Shown here piece by piece: positions 25,820-33,790 of a DNA stretch of 64,000 bases (within the stretch, counting starts at the first letter, position 1; each line of letters opens with the position of its first letter). Source of the DNA: a virus. Position numbers and translations under genes: made by a program. The stretch covers positions 29,866 to 93,865 of the IMG/VR virus record IMGVR_UViG_3300021171_000005, one strand, 5' to 3'. The notes below the pieces were generated by a model, which saw nothing but the letters and a program-made list of their open reading frames with translations, did no database searches and was not told the origin of the DNA.

Positions 25820-27297
25820 TGACGATACAAATTCCTATTACTGGTTCGGGACTTCTCTCATCAACATCCGGTCTACAACTGTCTACGGGTTCGATTCCGG
25901 CGAATTCCGCCACTTCTGTTAATGGATTTGGGTCGTCGATCACTGTTGGTTTTGGTCTATCAAGTCCTTCAACACAAAATTATTTCGCGTTAACGTGCGC
26001 CAAAAATGGATGGGTTGGCACCAATAATGCAATTTCGGGAAGCGGCATCGCCGATCAAATTACAAGTATCAATGGAATTACCCAAGCTGTTGGAAACATA
26101 AATGTGGTTGAGACCGGCATAAACGACTCCTTTACCGGAGGATCGTCCGTCAGTTATCAGGCGCAATATCAGGCCGGATTGTTGTATGCTCTAGTTAGCG
26201 CCGGACTTCCTGATGTAAATAAATTCTGGGCAAATAATGCCGCTATTTCTTATGTAAATTGGTCGAGTAGTACTACGGTATTTGGCCAACCTTTTAAATT
26301 TACAAGTACTATCGGGGCGACTGCTACCGCAACTGTTAACGGTTCGGCAGTTTATGTTGGCGGACTGACTCAACAAACGAACGATTCTACATTATCTGTG
26401 ACCGTTGACGGAATAAATTACGGAAATATTGTCAATCAAGGCGCAAATGCCAGCCCTCTCAGCTCATTCAATTGGCCTTATGCTATAAGGATCGGCGGAT
26501 TGTTTCCGGGGCCGCACACCGTAGTGGTTACATACGCTTCCGGAACAAACAACGGCGGGATTAGTTTTATTGCCGGGAATGGCGGCTTGACCGCGAACGC
26601 GGGTAACGCTTTCAATCCCTCTGGGCCGTCCACATATGTTGTAAATGCAATTCAGGCGGCAAATAGAACGGGCTCCGGAGAAGCTCCCTATAATAATATT
26701 ATCAATATTGTTTCCAGTCAGCTAGCAAGAGATGGTGTTAACGTTGTTGTCGTTGACGCGGCTAGTGCGTTCAATGGAACACTCGCGGCAAATATAAACG
26801 CGGGTGCGTCAAATCACCCTAGCGCGGTGGGGCAGCAAGTTCTTGCAAATTCTCTTCAAGCTGTGTTGAGCCCAGCAGCTACCCCGATGGACCGGCAACG
26901 GGTTCCTGTCCTTGCTTCGCCATTTGAAGTTGCCTCCGTAAATCTTACGGCACAATCTGCCGCTATTTCTGCTACGACGATTGCGACCGCTTCCCAAACG
27001 GGCATGTACCGTATTTCTTGGTCGGCAGCGATTACTACTGCGGACGGTGTATCGTCTACATTGGGAGGAAGCAGCGGGTTTCAGATTTTATACACGTCTC
27101 CCACAGATAGTGTTTCAAAAACAACTGTATCAGGAAATAGTGTTACTTCGGCGGCGAATACAACTGGAACGGCATTAGGTGGAGAAATTGTCATTTATGC
27201 TCAAAACGGCACCGTTATCCAATATCAATACGGGTACACATCTAACACTCCGGGTCAGATGATTTATGAGCTGCATATAAAATTGGAAACAATGTGA
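25819..27297 (+). CDS. SGNH/GDSL-type hydrolase-like tail protein with recurrent C-terminal domain
   Basis: 492 residues. Residues about 33-350 look like an SGNH esterase: NGFGSSITVGFG (block I with Ser at 39/40), VVETGINDSFTG (the N-D block), and GASNHPSAVGQQVLANSL (the His block). The Asp three residues before that His is replaced, so the triad may be altered. A beta insert lies in the middle. The C-terminal about 120 residues are the recurrent domain (ASVNLTAQSAAISATTIATA). A virion-bound esterase could deacetylate surface polysaccharide. Confidence 0.65.
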   Translation: MTIQIPITGSGLLSSTSGLQLSTGSIPANSATSVNGFGSSITVGFGLSSPSTQNYFALTCAKNGWVGTNNAISGSGIADQITSINGITQAVGNINVVETGINDSFTGGSSVSYQAQYQAGLLYALVSAGLPDVNKFWANNAAISYVNWSSSTTVFGQPFKFTSTIGATATATVNGSAVYVGGLTQQTNDSTLSVTVDGINYGNIVNQGANASPLSSFNWPYAIRIGGLFPGPHTVVVTYASGTNNGGISFIAGNGGLTANAGNAFNPSGPSTYVVNAIQAANRTGSGEAPYNNIINIVSSQLARDGVNVVVVDAASAFNGTLAANINAGASNHPSAVGQQVLANSLQAVLSPAATPMDRQRVPVLASPFEVASVNLTAQSAAISATTIATASQTGMYRISWSAAITTADGVSSTLGGSSGFQILYTSPTDSVSKTTVSGNSVTSAANTTGTALGGEIVIYAQNGTVIQYQYGYTSNTPGQMIYELHIKLETM

Positions 27298-27575
27298 ACA
27301 ATAGTGGAATCTCCGCGTTGAGTCAGATCGTTCATAACGGGGATCAGACCTTCATTGTCCTATCAACTCCGGTTGACAATGAAGTCTTGTCAGAACTAAT
27401 TGATGGGATAACAACGAATTTTCCATTAGCTAATATACCGTCGATAGGATCAGTTCGAGTTTATTATAATTCAGGCCGTCAAGACCCGTCGCAATATTCG
27501 GTTCAGAATAACATCCTTATCTTGAACTTCACTCCGCAGCAAGGAGACACGCTTGTCATTGACTACCGCTATTAA
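27294..27575 (+). CDS. Small tail-associated protein
   Basis: 93 residues starting at GTG on the preceding stop. The order LIDGITTNFPLANIPSIGSV, VYYNSGRQDPSQYSVQNN, ILNFTPQQGDTLVIDYRY is a beta-sandwich motif ('L..P..GSV.VY.NG....YTV....I.F...P..GD.I...Y') widespread in phage tail proteins. It overlaps the next gene. Confidence 0.65.
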   Translation: MNNSGISALSQIVHNGDQTFIVLSTPVDNEVLSELIDGITTNFPLANIPSIGSVRVYYNSGRQDPSQYSVQNNILILNFTPQQGDTLVIDYRY

Positions 27576-29283
27576 ATACGGATTAATTCTATTTTTCGCT
27601 ACGTGTCTCATGGCTCAGACTGCGAACACTGGAGCCAATGTTATCAATGTACGAAGTTATGGAGCCAAACCGGATGGTCAAGTTGCTACCGACTGTTCAA
27701 TGGCTGCTTCATCTACAACGCTGACTTGCAAAGCTTCCCATTTCGTCACAGCGGACGTTAATAAAGTAATTTCTGTGTATGACAGCGGTGCAACGCTAAA
27801 TGGTTTCATTCAGCCCCTAGCCACGACGATCTTAAGCGTTCAGAGCGGTACTCAAGTCACTCTCGCGGTCCAAGCTTCGAATTCTTCTTCCCCATCAAGC
27901 AGAGTCGTATGGGGAACGAATAACGACGTTCCATTCACGAATGCAATGAACGCCTGTGCGAGTCGTGGTGGCTGCGTATTCTCGATCCCAAAAGGTTTGT
28001 ATCTTACGCATGGACTCAGCCTTCCGTGTTCAACAATCGGCAATTTCACAAGTCTCGGCCTCGGAGTATGCACGCGGGCGTATAATAATATTGCGATTTG
28101 GGGCGACGGAACTGATGTTACGATACTAGAGAATTGGGAACCGGCAACATCATCTCTTGCGGTGATCTCTTTCGGCAGTCAAGCCGAGTTATCGCCGTAT
28201 AACGGTACTGTGAATCCGATTACCAATGTATCAGTACACGACATAACGCTCCGTCAAGTTAAAAACGCGACGAATCCTATCAAAAATCTTCGAGCCGACA
28301 ATACCGATGGTCTGATCGTCGATCATGTCAAAGCAATTGGAGGATCATATGAGGGATTCTACTTATCGGGGATTAACTACGATGCGAGCCATTTGTACGC
28401 GGCGGGGGTTGGGCTTGGGGGGCCAAAGAATTTTACTTCAACTTCGGCATTGAATCTAATTGGCGCGTGGGGAAGAGTTAGCGAAAGTTATGTAACCGAT
28501 TCAGGACAATGTATAGAGGCAGGGGGACCGCACGAGGAAATATGGCATATTGTGTGCGATGGCCGAGGACCCGACATTACTTCCGGTGTATCCCCTCATC
28601 TAGCAGTAAACATCTCATCGAATAGTTACGGAACGTGGGATGATCATGTTCACGACAATATTTTTGTAGCTTGGGCCGGAGAAGAATTCTTCAATCAATT
28701 AGGAAAATTTAAGGACTCTTCGTTCAATAATAATTTGATCATCGATGATACAGTCGGTTTGACTCTTGGTTCAGGTAAAGAAACGAACAATGTCAATGTT
28801 TATCCTGAGCAGACGATTGGTGCGCATGGTACTAGTTCTTGTTCGAATAATACATTCATCGTTACTTCCGCCGTTCATCCGGTAACATATTTCTTTCGTT
28901 TCGGCGACGGACTAAACCCGATGTTGGAAAACTGGACGTGCGACGGCAATAAAATTACCTACGCTACGCCCTTTTGTGACACCGCACCATATCAGCCAAC
29001 ATTTAATAGCTCTGATTGCAGCAATGGAGGAGTAACAACGATTCCGAATGGAATATTAAACGTGGGATCGATCTCCGGGATAGCTCAAATACGAATGTCC
29101 CATACGACAATTCAGGCTCCTTTAACTGCGTCTCCGTTCGGTACGATTGGTCAAGAAATCAATATTGTATCCGGAGTTCCGCTGAATCAGCTTTGGATAA
29201 CGGATTGGGAATATAATCTGTCAACTCGTAAAGTAATTGTTGGCGGCGGAGCGACAACTATACCCGCTACCATTTCCCAATAA
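27553..29283 (+). CDS. Beta-helix depolymerase/tailspike-like protein with signal peptide
   Basis: 576 residues. It opens with a signal-peptide-like segment (KYGLILFFATCLMAQT), then NVRSYGAKPDGQVATDC, the classic opening of pectate-lyase-type beta-helix tailspikes. A right-handed helix of about 450 residues follows (NNIAIWGDGTDVTILEN, NVSVHDITLRQ, GLIVDHVKAIGGSYEGFYL). The start is TTG with AAGGAG six bases upstream. A secretion signal on a tailspike is unusual: it may be released rather than built into virions, or the segment may be a hydrophobic anchor. Confidence 0.7.
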   Translation: MSLTTAIKYGLILFFATCLMAQTANTGANVINVRSYGAKPDGQVATDCSMAASSTTLTCKASHFVTADVNKVISVYDSGATLNGFIQPLATTILSVQSGTQVTLAVQASNSSSPSSRVVWGTNNDVPFTNAMNACASRGGCVFSIPKGLYLTHGLSLPCSTIGNFTSLGLGVCTRAYNNIAIWGDGTDVTILENWEPATSSLAVISFGSQAELSPYNGTVNPITNVSVHDITLRQVKNATNPIKNLRADNTDGLIVDHVKAIGGSYEGFYLSGINYDASHLYAAGVGLGGPKNFTSTSALNLIGAWGRVSESYVTDSGQCIEAGGPHEEIWHIVCDGRGPDITSGVSPHLAVNISSNSYGTWDDHVHDNIFVAWAGEEFFNQLGKFKDSSFNNNLIIDDTVGLTLGSGKETNNVNVYPEQTIGAHGTSSCSNNTFIVTSAVHPVTYFFRFGDGLNPMLENWTCDGNKITYATPFCDTAPYQPTFNSSDCSNGGVTTIPNGILNVGSISGIAQIRMSHTTIQAPLTASPFGTIGQEINIVSGVPLNQLWITDWEYNLSTRKVIVGGGATTIPATISQ

Positions 29284-29290
29284 GGAGCTT

Positions 29291-29545
29291 ATGATTAAAG
29301 CATACATTCAATCATTTCTGGCGTTCACTAAAAGCGTGTTTTCAGAAGAAGGGCAGGGCAGCTACAGCCGCGTGGCCGGTGGAGTGTTGATAGGCTTCAC
29401 CTGCGGATGGATAACATACCTAGTAATAAAAAACCACGCCATGCCCGATCTTACGGGGCCTGCGTGGTTTGTAACGGCTGCTTCTGGTGGTCTCTACGGG
29501 TTGAATAAAGGCGCTGATTTCATCTCCGCATTCAAAGGTAAATAG
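29291..29545 (+). CDS. Small membrane protein, holin candidate
   Basis: 84 residues from an ATG preceded by AAGGAGCTT, preferred over a longer frame that overlaps the previous gene. Two hydrophobic segments at about 27-46 (VAGGVLIGFTCGWITYLVI) and about 54-68 (AWFVTAASGGLYGLNKG), with a basic C-terminus. Size and topology suit a class II holin, and proteins of this look are common at the end of phage tail operons. The evidence is topology only. Confidence 0.5.
   Translation: MIKAYIQSFLAFTKSVFSEEGQGSYSRVAGGVLIGFTCGWITYLVIKNHAMPDLTGPAWFVTAASGGLYGLNKGADFISAFKGK
29438..29470 (-). terminator. Intrinsic terminator of the leftward arm, inside a rightward gene
   Basis: AAACCACGC (29441-29449) pairs with GCGTGGTTT (29462-29470), and an inner GCCC/GGGC can extend it. 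Read on the minus strand the stem is followed by a T-run (complement of A 29438-29443). It would stop leftward transcription about 100 bp past the last leftward gene. Confidence 0.65.
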
Positions 29546-29788
29546 CTATTTTTTCCGTTTGCGGGGTGGCGGGATAACCTCAATCGCCTCGCCCGGAAGA
29601 TCGTAGTCAGTCTCTCCGGTCCCCGCGTTCCATGTCTGAAAATTACTCTGAGTTTCCTTCTGGATTTCCTCAAAGACTCGTTGCTTCTCTACCATGAGTT
29701 CTTTGAGTTTAATACCGGCCAATTCTGTTTCAAAATATGCGCGGTTCAGGCGCATCAATTGCAGTTCAGTTAGTTTTAATTTAGACAT
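29546..29788 (-). CDS. Hypothetical protein
   Basis: 80 residues, last gene of the leftward arm. A long N-terminal helix (LTELQLMRLNRAYFETELAG, IKLKELMVEKQRVFEEIQKE) is followed by a Pro-rich basic tail (VIPPPRKRKK). No family was recognised. It overlaps the upstream gene by a base, so it is probably co-translated with the MazG-like gene. Confidence 0.55.
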   Translation of the reverse strand: MSKLKLTELQLMRLNRAYFETELAGIKLKELMVEKQRVFEEIQKETQSNFQTWNAGTGETDYDLPGEAIEVIPPPRKRKK

Positions 29789-30135
29789 TAGAATTTCTTC
29801 CCTCCGGGCTGCATCCGCGCTTCATGCGTGTGATCAGCCCTTTTCATGTTATATGACATTTTCTCTTCGAAAGCTCCATCGAGGTCGTACCCGTATGCCC
29901 CGCAATAATCAAATATCCGGATCAGGACATCCGCTAATTCAACTTCAGCCATGCGGCGATGCGGGAGTTTATCGTCCGGCAAGTCCTTGCGCTCGCCTTC
30001 CAGAGCTTCCGACAGCTCGGAATGCATAAGAGCAATCATTTCTCCCTTGTTACGGGAGATTGTATGCCCGGTTGCGGGGTCTTGCCACCATTTCTTGTTG
30101 GCTTCGTGACATCGTTTACTCAAGTCATTAAGCAC
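29788..30135 (-). CDS. MazG-like nucleotide pyrophosphohydrolase
   Basis: 115 residues. The alpha-helical metal-binding signature is visible: ALMHSELSEALEGER at about 35-49 (ExxE) and MAEVELADVLIRIFDYC at about 62-78 (ExxD). These proteins hydrolyse nucleoside triphosphates to monophosphates and are common in phages, perhaps to adjust nucleotide pools or alarmones. It sits in a group with two other nucleotide-related genes. Confidence 0.85.
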   Translation of the reverse strand: MLNDLSKRCHEANKKWWQDPATGHTISRNKGEMIALMHSELSEALEGERKDLPDDKLPHRRMAEVELADVLIRIFDYCGAYGYDLDGAFEEKMSYNMKRADHTHEARMQPGGKKF

Positions 30136-30490
30136 TGTACACCCCTGTTCTCGGTTTTCTGGTATTGAAAATACCCCGTACTAAATTCTCTACTAATGCG
30201 GGGTCCTCTAGCTTCGCCACCCAATTATCCATGACTGTCTGAACTTTGTCCGGAAGTGGATTTTCTTGATACTTCTGCTTCGTACGTTCCCTGATTGCCC
30301 TATTCTTCTTTACTCGCGTCAAATTCCTTTTCTTGTAATAGCACGCCTCGCATAATCCTTTAGCCTTGTGCTTCCTCTCTGGATGGCACTTGGCTATTTT
30401 TATTGTCGGCTCGTGAATATTCTTATAGCACGGTCTGCACAAAGTATAAGCGTAGTGGCGTCGATCTGGATGACACTCCGCGTATTTCAT
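30128..30490 (-). CDS. Zinc-finger protein with two repeated Cys/His modules
   Basis: 120 residues from the ATG at 30490. This start has GGAG upstream and overlaps the previous stop as ATGA. Two tandem modules, KYAECHPDRRHYAYTLCRPC and KIAKCHPERKHKAKGLCEAC, share a CHP(D/E)R-H ... LC-xx-C pattern, each probably binding a zinc. A basic segment follows (RVKKNRAIRERTKQK). It resembles the DNA-binding fingers of HNH proteins without an HNH core. Confidence 0.6.
   Translation of the reverse strand: MKYAECHPDRRHYAYTLCRPCYKNIHEPTIKIAKCHPERKHKAKGLCEACYYKKRNLTRVKKNRAIRERTKQKYQENPLPDKVQTVMDNWVAKLEDPALVENLVRGIFNTRKPRTGVYSA
30247..30262. repeat. Degenerate dispersed palindrome site
   Basis: TGTCCGGAAGTGGATT: left arm perfect, right arm with two changes. 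Within the zinc-module gene. Confidence 0.4.
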
Positions 30491-30867
30491 TTCTTCTCCG
30501 CAATTAACGAATTGAGAGTTTTCATCAGCTTGATACATCCCTCGCCCTTTGGAGGCCGGTCATCTACAAGATTCCCGGTTTCCAAAGCATCCAAGATAAT
30601 TGCGAGGCAGGCCATAGCATGTCCTAGATGATGAACCCCGCTATCCTCCGCTTGTTCCTCGCCTTCCTTCCAAAGCATTACATGTCGTTCTAAAGCATCT
30701 AAATAAATGCTGGCCCGTACTTTCTTTGACCGCCAGTTGAAACTTGAATATTTCCTCGCACCATCCATCATCGCGTGCGCTAAATGTAAAGTGGCTGTTG
30801 TTGGTATAACGAAGGTGGATATCTTCTTAATCCCTAGTAAATCCTTGGGATTTGTTTCGTCGGACAC
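30487..30867 (-). CDS. dATP/dGTP diphosphohydrolase N-terminal domain (DUF5664) family protein
   Basis: 126 residues. Opens with NPKDLLGIKKISTFVIPTTA, then AHAMMDGARKYSSFNWR, YLDALERHVMLWKEGEE and DSGVHHLGHAMACLAIILDA. This is the conserved pattern of the phage family of which MazZ-type enzymes are members. They act in nucleotide-pool shaping, removing diphosphate from dATP/dGTP. No PurZ or DatZ partner is seen in the window, so a diaminopurine genome is not implied. Confidence 0.8.
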   Translation of the reverse strand: MSDETNPKDLLGIKKISTFVIPTTATLHLAHAMMDGARKYSSFNWRSKKVRASIYLDALERHVMLWKEGEEQAEDSGVHHLGHAMACLAIILDALETGNLVDDRPPKGEGCIKLMKTLNSLIAEKK

Positions 30868-30875
30868 GTCATCTC

Positions 30876-31358
30876 CTAATTGATAAAGGCAGCACTTCGT
30901 TTCGGTGACCCAAAATGATGGGCTATGAATTCAACGGCTTCTTCCGTGGTATTGAGATAATGGGATACTGCTTCTTTTACAAAAGGATGGTTGAGCATCA
31001 ATTTATTTGCGGGGTGGACGACCGCGATAATCGGCTTCTTCATCTCCCACGCCCATGCCAGCTCGCAGATTGTTCCTAGCAATGGGCGGGGCGAGCCGAA
31101 GCTCTCCAAATGCATCAGAATGACGTCGGACGCCACGACATCGTGGTAGTCTCGCAGGATGATGTCCTTCGACGTGAGATTAGGATCGGTAATGCCGCCG
31201 TCCGGAGATTCGAGGGCAAGATTCTCTTTGCCCCGCATTGGAGAAAGAACATCAAACTCATGAGCCTCCAGAATGGGAGTTACTTCAATTCTCCACAATA
31301 AAGATTCGGGATAATCAGTAGAAATCAATCCTGCCAAATATATAGTCTTGCGTTTCAT
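30876..31358 (-). CDS. Nucleoside 2-deoxyribosyltransferase-like protein
   Basis: 160 residues. The fold signature is clear: IYLAGLISTDYPESLLWR (phosphate/nucleobase loop), FDVLSPMRG, DIILRDYHDVVASDVILMHL and SPRPLLGTICELAWAWEMKKPIIAV. The G-T-xx-E motif is the usual catalytic Glu region. Phage members rework nucleotides or modify bases. It overlaps recA's end by four bases. Confidence 0.75.
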   Translation of the reverse strand: MKRKTIYLAGLISTDYPESLLWRIEVTPILEAHEFDVLSPMRGKENLALESPDGGITDPNLTSKDIILRDYHDVVASDVILMHLESFGSPRPLLGTICELAWAWEMKKPIIAVVHPANKLMLNHPFVKEAVSHYLNTTEEAVEFIAHHFGSPKRSAAFIN

Positions 31359-32305
31359 ACCAGTTCCTTTTCAATCTCCTCTAGAATTGCGGGGTTCTCG
31401 TCCAAGAACGCTACAGCATTAAATCTTCCTTGCCAGCGATTTTCCCCGTAAGTCATCCACGCCCCGCTCTTGCTCACAACCCCCGCAGTAACCGCCATAT
31501 CAAAAATATCTCCAGAGCGGGAGAATCCTCGGTCGTAGAGCAGATCGAATTCTGCAACTTTGCTAGGGGCCGAAACTTTATTTTTCTGGATTTTAACTTT
31601 TGTTCTTGCTCCAATTACTTCTTCGCCGTTCTTGATTGCTCCCGCTTTTGAGACTTCCAGACGCATACCCGCGTAGAAGCGTAAGGCTTTTCCTCCCGTG
31701 GTTGTGGCCGGGTTTCCGTACATAACACCGATGCGGTCGCGCATCTGGTTAATCATGATGAAAACGCAATTGGACTTGTGAACAAGTGCAGTCAATTTGC
31801 GCATAGCCTGAGACATCATGCGGGCTTGCAGACCCATCTGAGCATCACCAAACTCGCCTTCAAGCTCGGCGCGAGGAACCAGTGCTGCTACGGAGTCCAC
31901 AACAACAACCGCAATATCTCCGGACTCGACCAAAGCCTTAGCAATTTCTAGAGCCTCTTCCCCGCAGCTTGGCTGGCTGATGAGAAGATCGTCTACGTTT
32001 ACGCCCAATTTGGCGGCATGGTCCCGATCAATTGCATGCTCTGCGTCCACAATTGCACAGAGTTCACCACCCCGTTGGGCTTGCCCGATTACTGACATGG
32101 AAATGGAAGTCTTACCGACCGCCTCTTGGCCAAAAATCTCGATCACGCGACCGCGAGGAAATCCACCTACCCCGGTAGCCGAATCGAGGCTTGGTATGCC
32201 CGTAGAAATGACTTGAACCGGAACGTGCTCGGTATCTCCCATACGAATAAGTGCTCCAGCTCCAAATTGTTTGTTAATTCGAGCTGTCGTTTCTTTGATA
32301 GTCAT
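31355..32305 (-). CDS. recA: RecA recombinase
   Basis: 316 residues from ATG 32305 (AGGATT just upstream); the longer frame would run into the neighbouring gene. Walker A GQEAVGKT at 59-66, the DAEHAIDRDHAAKLGV segment, Walker B VVVVDSVAALVPRAE, the L2 region with GGKALRFYAGMRLEV, and KVKIQKNKVSAP. The acidic bacterial C-terminal tail is absent, as in many phage recA genes. It makes DNA-strand-exchange filaments and probably acts in replication repair alongside the ERF annealing protein. Confidence 0.93.
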   Translation of the reverse strand: MTIKETTARINKQFGAGALIRMGDTEHVPVQVISTGIPSLDSATGVGGFPRGRVIEIFGQEAVGKTSISMSVIGQAQRGGELCAIVDAEHAIDRDHAAKLGVNVDDLLISQPSCGEEALEIAKALVESGDIAVVVVDSVAALVPRAELEGEFGDAQMGLQARMMSQAMRKLTALVHKSNCVFIMINQMRDRIGVMYGNPATTTGGKALRFYAGMRLEVSKAGAIKNGEEVIGARTKVKIQKNKVSAPSKVAEFDLLYDRGFSRSGDIFDMAVTAGVVSKSGAWMTYGENRWQGRFNAVAFLDENPAILEEIEKELV

Positions 32306-32313
32306 AATCCTCG

Positions 32314-33069
32314 CTAGCAATTCGTCGTGCGAGCGCCATCCTCGCACTTCACAGCCCGACCCCAACCTCCGCAATCAAGACATTGAAAGCGACGGTATCG
32401 ACGAGACTGCGTAATCGTGAATCCACGGTATTGAATGTTCTTTGAATTACATTTCGGGCAAAATGCGCGGTTGACTACAGTGAAATTAGGATGATTGCTG
32501 ATCCAAGGACGCAGCCGGAGATATAGCTTTTCCAGCAACAGAATATCTTTCTTGTTGTACTTCACCATTAACGCCCATGATTTAGGATCACCTTCAATGC
32601 ACCCCTGCCACAAATCGAAGTCCGTCTTAATCTTTTTCTCATTCTCAAGTAGCGCGGACAAATCATCCAATTTATTGCTATTGAATCTTGCTACCTTCTT
32701 CGTCGCTTTCTTGGTATCGATGGTCTTAAACGGCTTCGGAGGTTTCAACCCGTGAAAGATAAATCGCGCTTGGAATACTTTTATATCGAATTGGTCTCCA
32801 TTGTGCGCAACAATAATATCAGCTTCGTTGACTAAAGTCCACAGGTCTTTCACCAATTTCTCGTCATTGTACGATCCGGGGCGATAGCCTTTGAAATCCG
32901 GCAAAGCCTTTGCGAATACCTCTTTCTCATCTAGCCATTTGGCTGCGTAAGTTGCGAGGCAGGTCTCCTGTTTGAATCGAATGATATTCTGTTCATACTT
33001 GCCCCATGAATATCCAATGTTGGGGAATGTCTCCAGATCGAGAAAAAGTATTCTAGGTCGTTTTTGCAT
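32314..33069 (-). CDS. DnaQ/RNase H-fold 3'-5' exonuclease with zinc ribbon
   Basis: 251 residues from ATG 33069, chosen because AAGGA lies seven bases upstream and a longer start would overlap the spanin-like gene. Exo motifs: RILFLDLETFPNIGYSW (D-x-E), IIVAHNGDQFDIKVFQARF (the N-x-xFD block) and YNKKDILLLEKLYL (the Y/N-x3-D block). C-terminal zinc ribbon: FCPKCNSKNI ... FQCLDCGGWG. Likely a DNA exonuclease in repair or degradation, fitting its place next to recA. Confidence 0.8.
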   Translation of the reverse strand: MQKRPRILFLDLETFPNIGYSWGKYEQNIIRFKQETCLATYAAKWLDEKEVFAKALPDFKGYRPGSYNDEKLVKDLWTLVNEADIIVAHNGDQFDIKVFQARFIFHGLKPPKPFKTIDTKKATKKVARFNSNKLDDLSALLENEKKIKTDFDLWQGCIEGDPKSWALMVKYNKKDILLLEKLYLRLRPWISNHPNFTVVNRAFCPKCNSKNIQYRGFTITQSRRYRRFQCLDCGGWGRAVKCEDGARTTNC

Positions 33070-33079
33070 TGGGTCCTTT

Positions 33080-33790
33080 TTAGAATCTATGCCCGAGGGC
33101 GAAGCCGATACCAATTCCGATGCCAACCTGCTTTAATGCTGTTTTAACTTTTCCAAAGAATGTTGGCTTCGCTACGGCCAATTCTGCTTTACATGCATCA
33201 TTTGCTTTCTTGATTTGATCATTGAGTCCTTGAATTTGCGCGGCCTGCGTTGTATTCACCGCCGCGCAACTCGTTAACTGCTTATTGAGATTATCCTCCA
33301 CTGTATGCCCAGCCAATACCTCCTGATGCAGCGAGTCAACCAATTCTAAGTTCTGTACGGTCGTCACCCCGGCTTGTCCAGATACGGACAAATTCTCTCC
33401 GGCGGGTTGCACATCTTGGGGATTGGCCGAACTAATCAGCGTCCGCCACCTAGCCGCCAGCTCCGCAATTGTAAGAGTTGAATCTACTTTCTGTTGTTGC
33501 GCGGTTTTGTCCTTCAGCGCCGCAATTTGCGTAGCAATTAACGCATTTTGCGTAGACATTTGCGCGGCAAGTTGGGTGTACGCTTGTTGCGAGGCGGCGA
33601 CTTGCTGGGCGAGCTGCTGGTTCTTGGCTACCTGATCATCTAACACTTGCTTCGCAACGGCAGCGGCAGCCACAGCTTCGTCGTGTCTGTGGTTCTCAAA
33701 CTTATTCAACAAGAATAGAAATACACCGAGCCCCGCAAGAATCAGGAAAATCCTCTCGTGAGCTTTTATGAATGTAATCCAGCCAATCAT
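33080..33790 (-). CDS. Rz-like inner-membrane spanin candidate
   Basis: 236 residues. An N-terminal membrane anchor at about 12-29 (RIFLILAGLGVFLFLLNKF), then a long Ala/Gln-rich coiled coil (VAKQVLDDQVAKNQQLAQQV ... QAAQIQGLNDQIKKANDACK), and a C-terminal hydrophobic/Gly stretch (VGIGIGIGFALGHRF). This is the topology of i-spanins, though it is longer than lambda Rz (153 residues). No Rz1-type lipoprotein was found embedded in it. Confidence 0.55.
   Translation of the reverse strand: MIGWITFIKAHERIFLILAGLGVFLFLLNKFENHRHDEAVAAAAVAKQVLDDQVAKNQQLAQQVAASQQAYTQLAAQMSTQNALIATQIAALKDKTAQQQKVDSTLTIAELAARWRTLISSANPQDVQPAGENLSVSGQAGVTTVQNLELVDSLHQEVLAGHTVEDNLNKQLTSCAAVNTTQAAQIQGLNDQIKKANDACKAELAVAKPTFFGKVKTALKQVGIGIGIGFALGHRF
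33375..33390. repeat. Dispersed palindrome site (stoperator-like)
   Basis: TGTCCAGATACGGACA, arms intact, within the spanin-like gene (encodes LSVSGQ). Confidence 0.7.

Noticed and set aside
30487-30867. Evidence for a diaminopurine (Z) genome
   Set aside because: The MazZ-related domain alone is common in phages. No adenylosuccinate-synthetase-like PurZ or DatZ was seen in the window.
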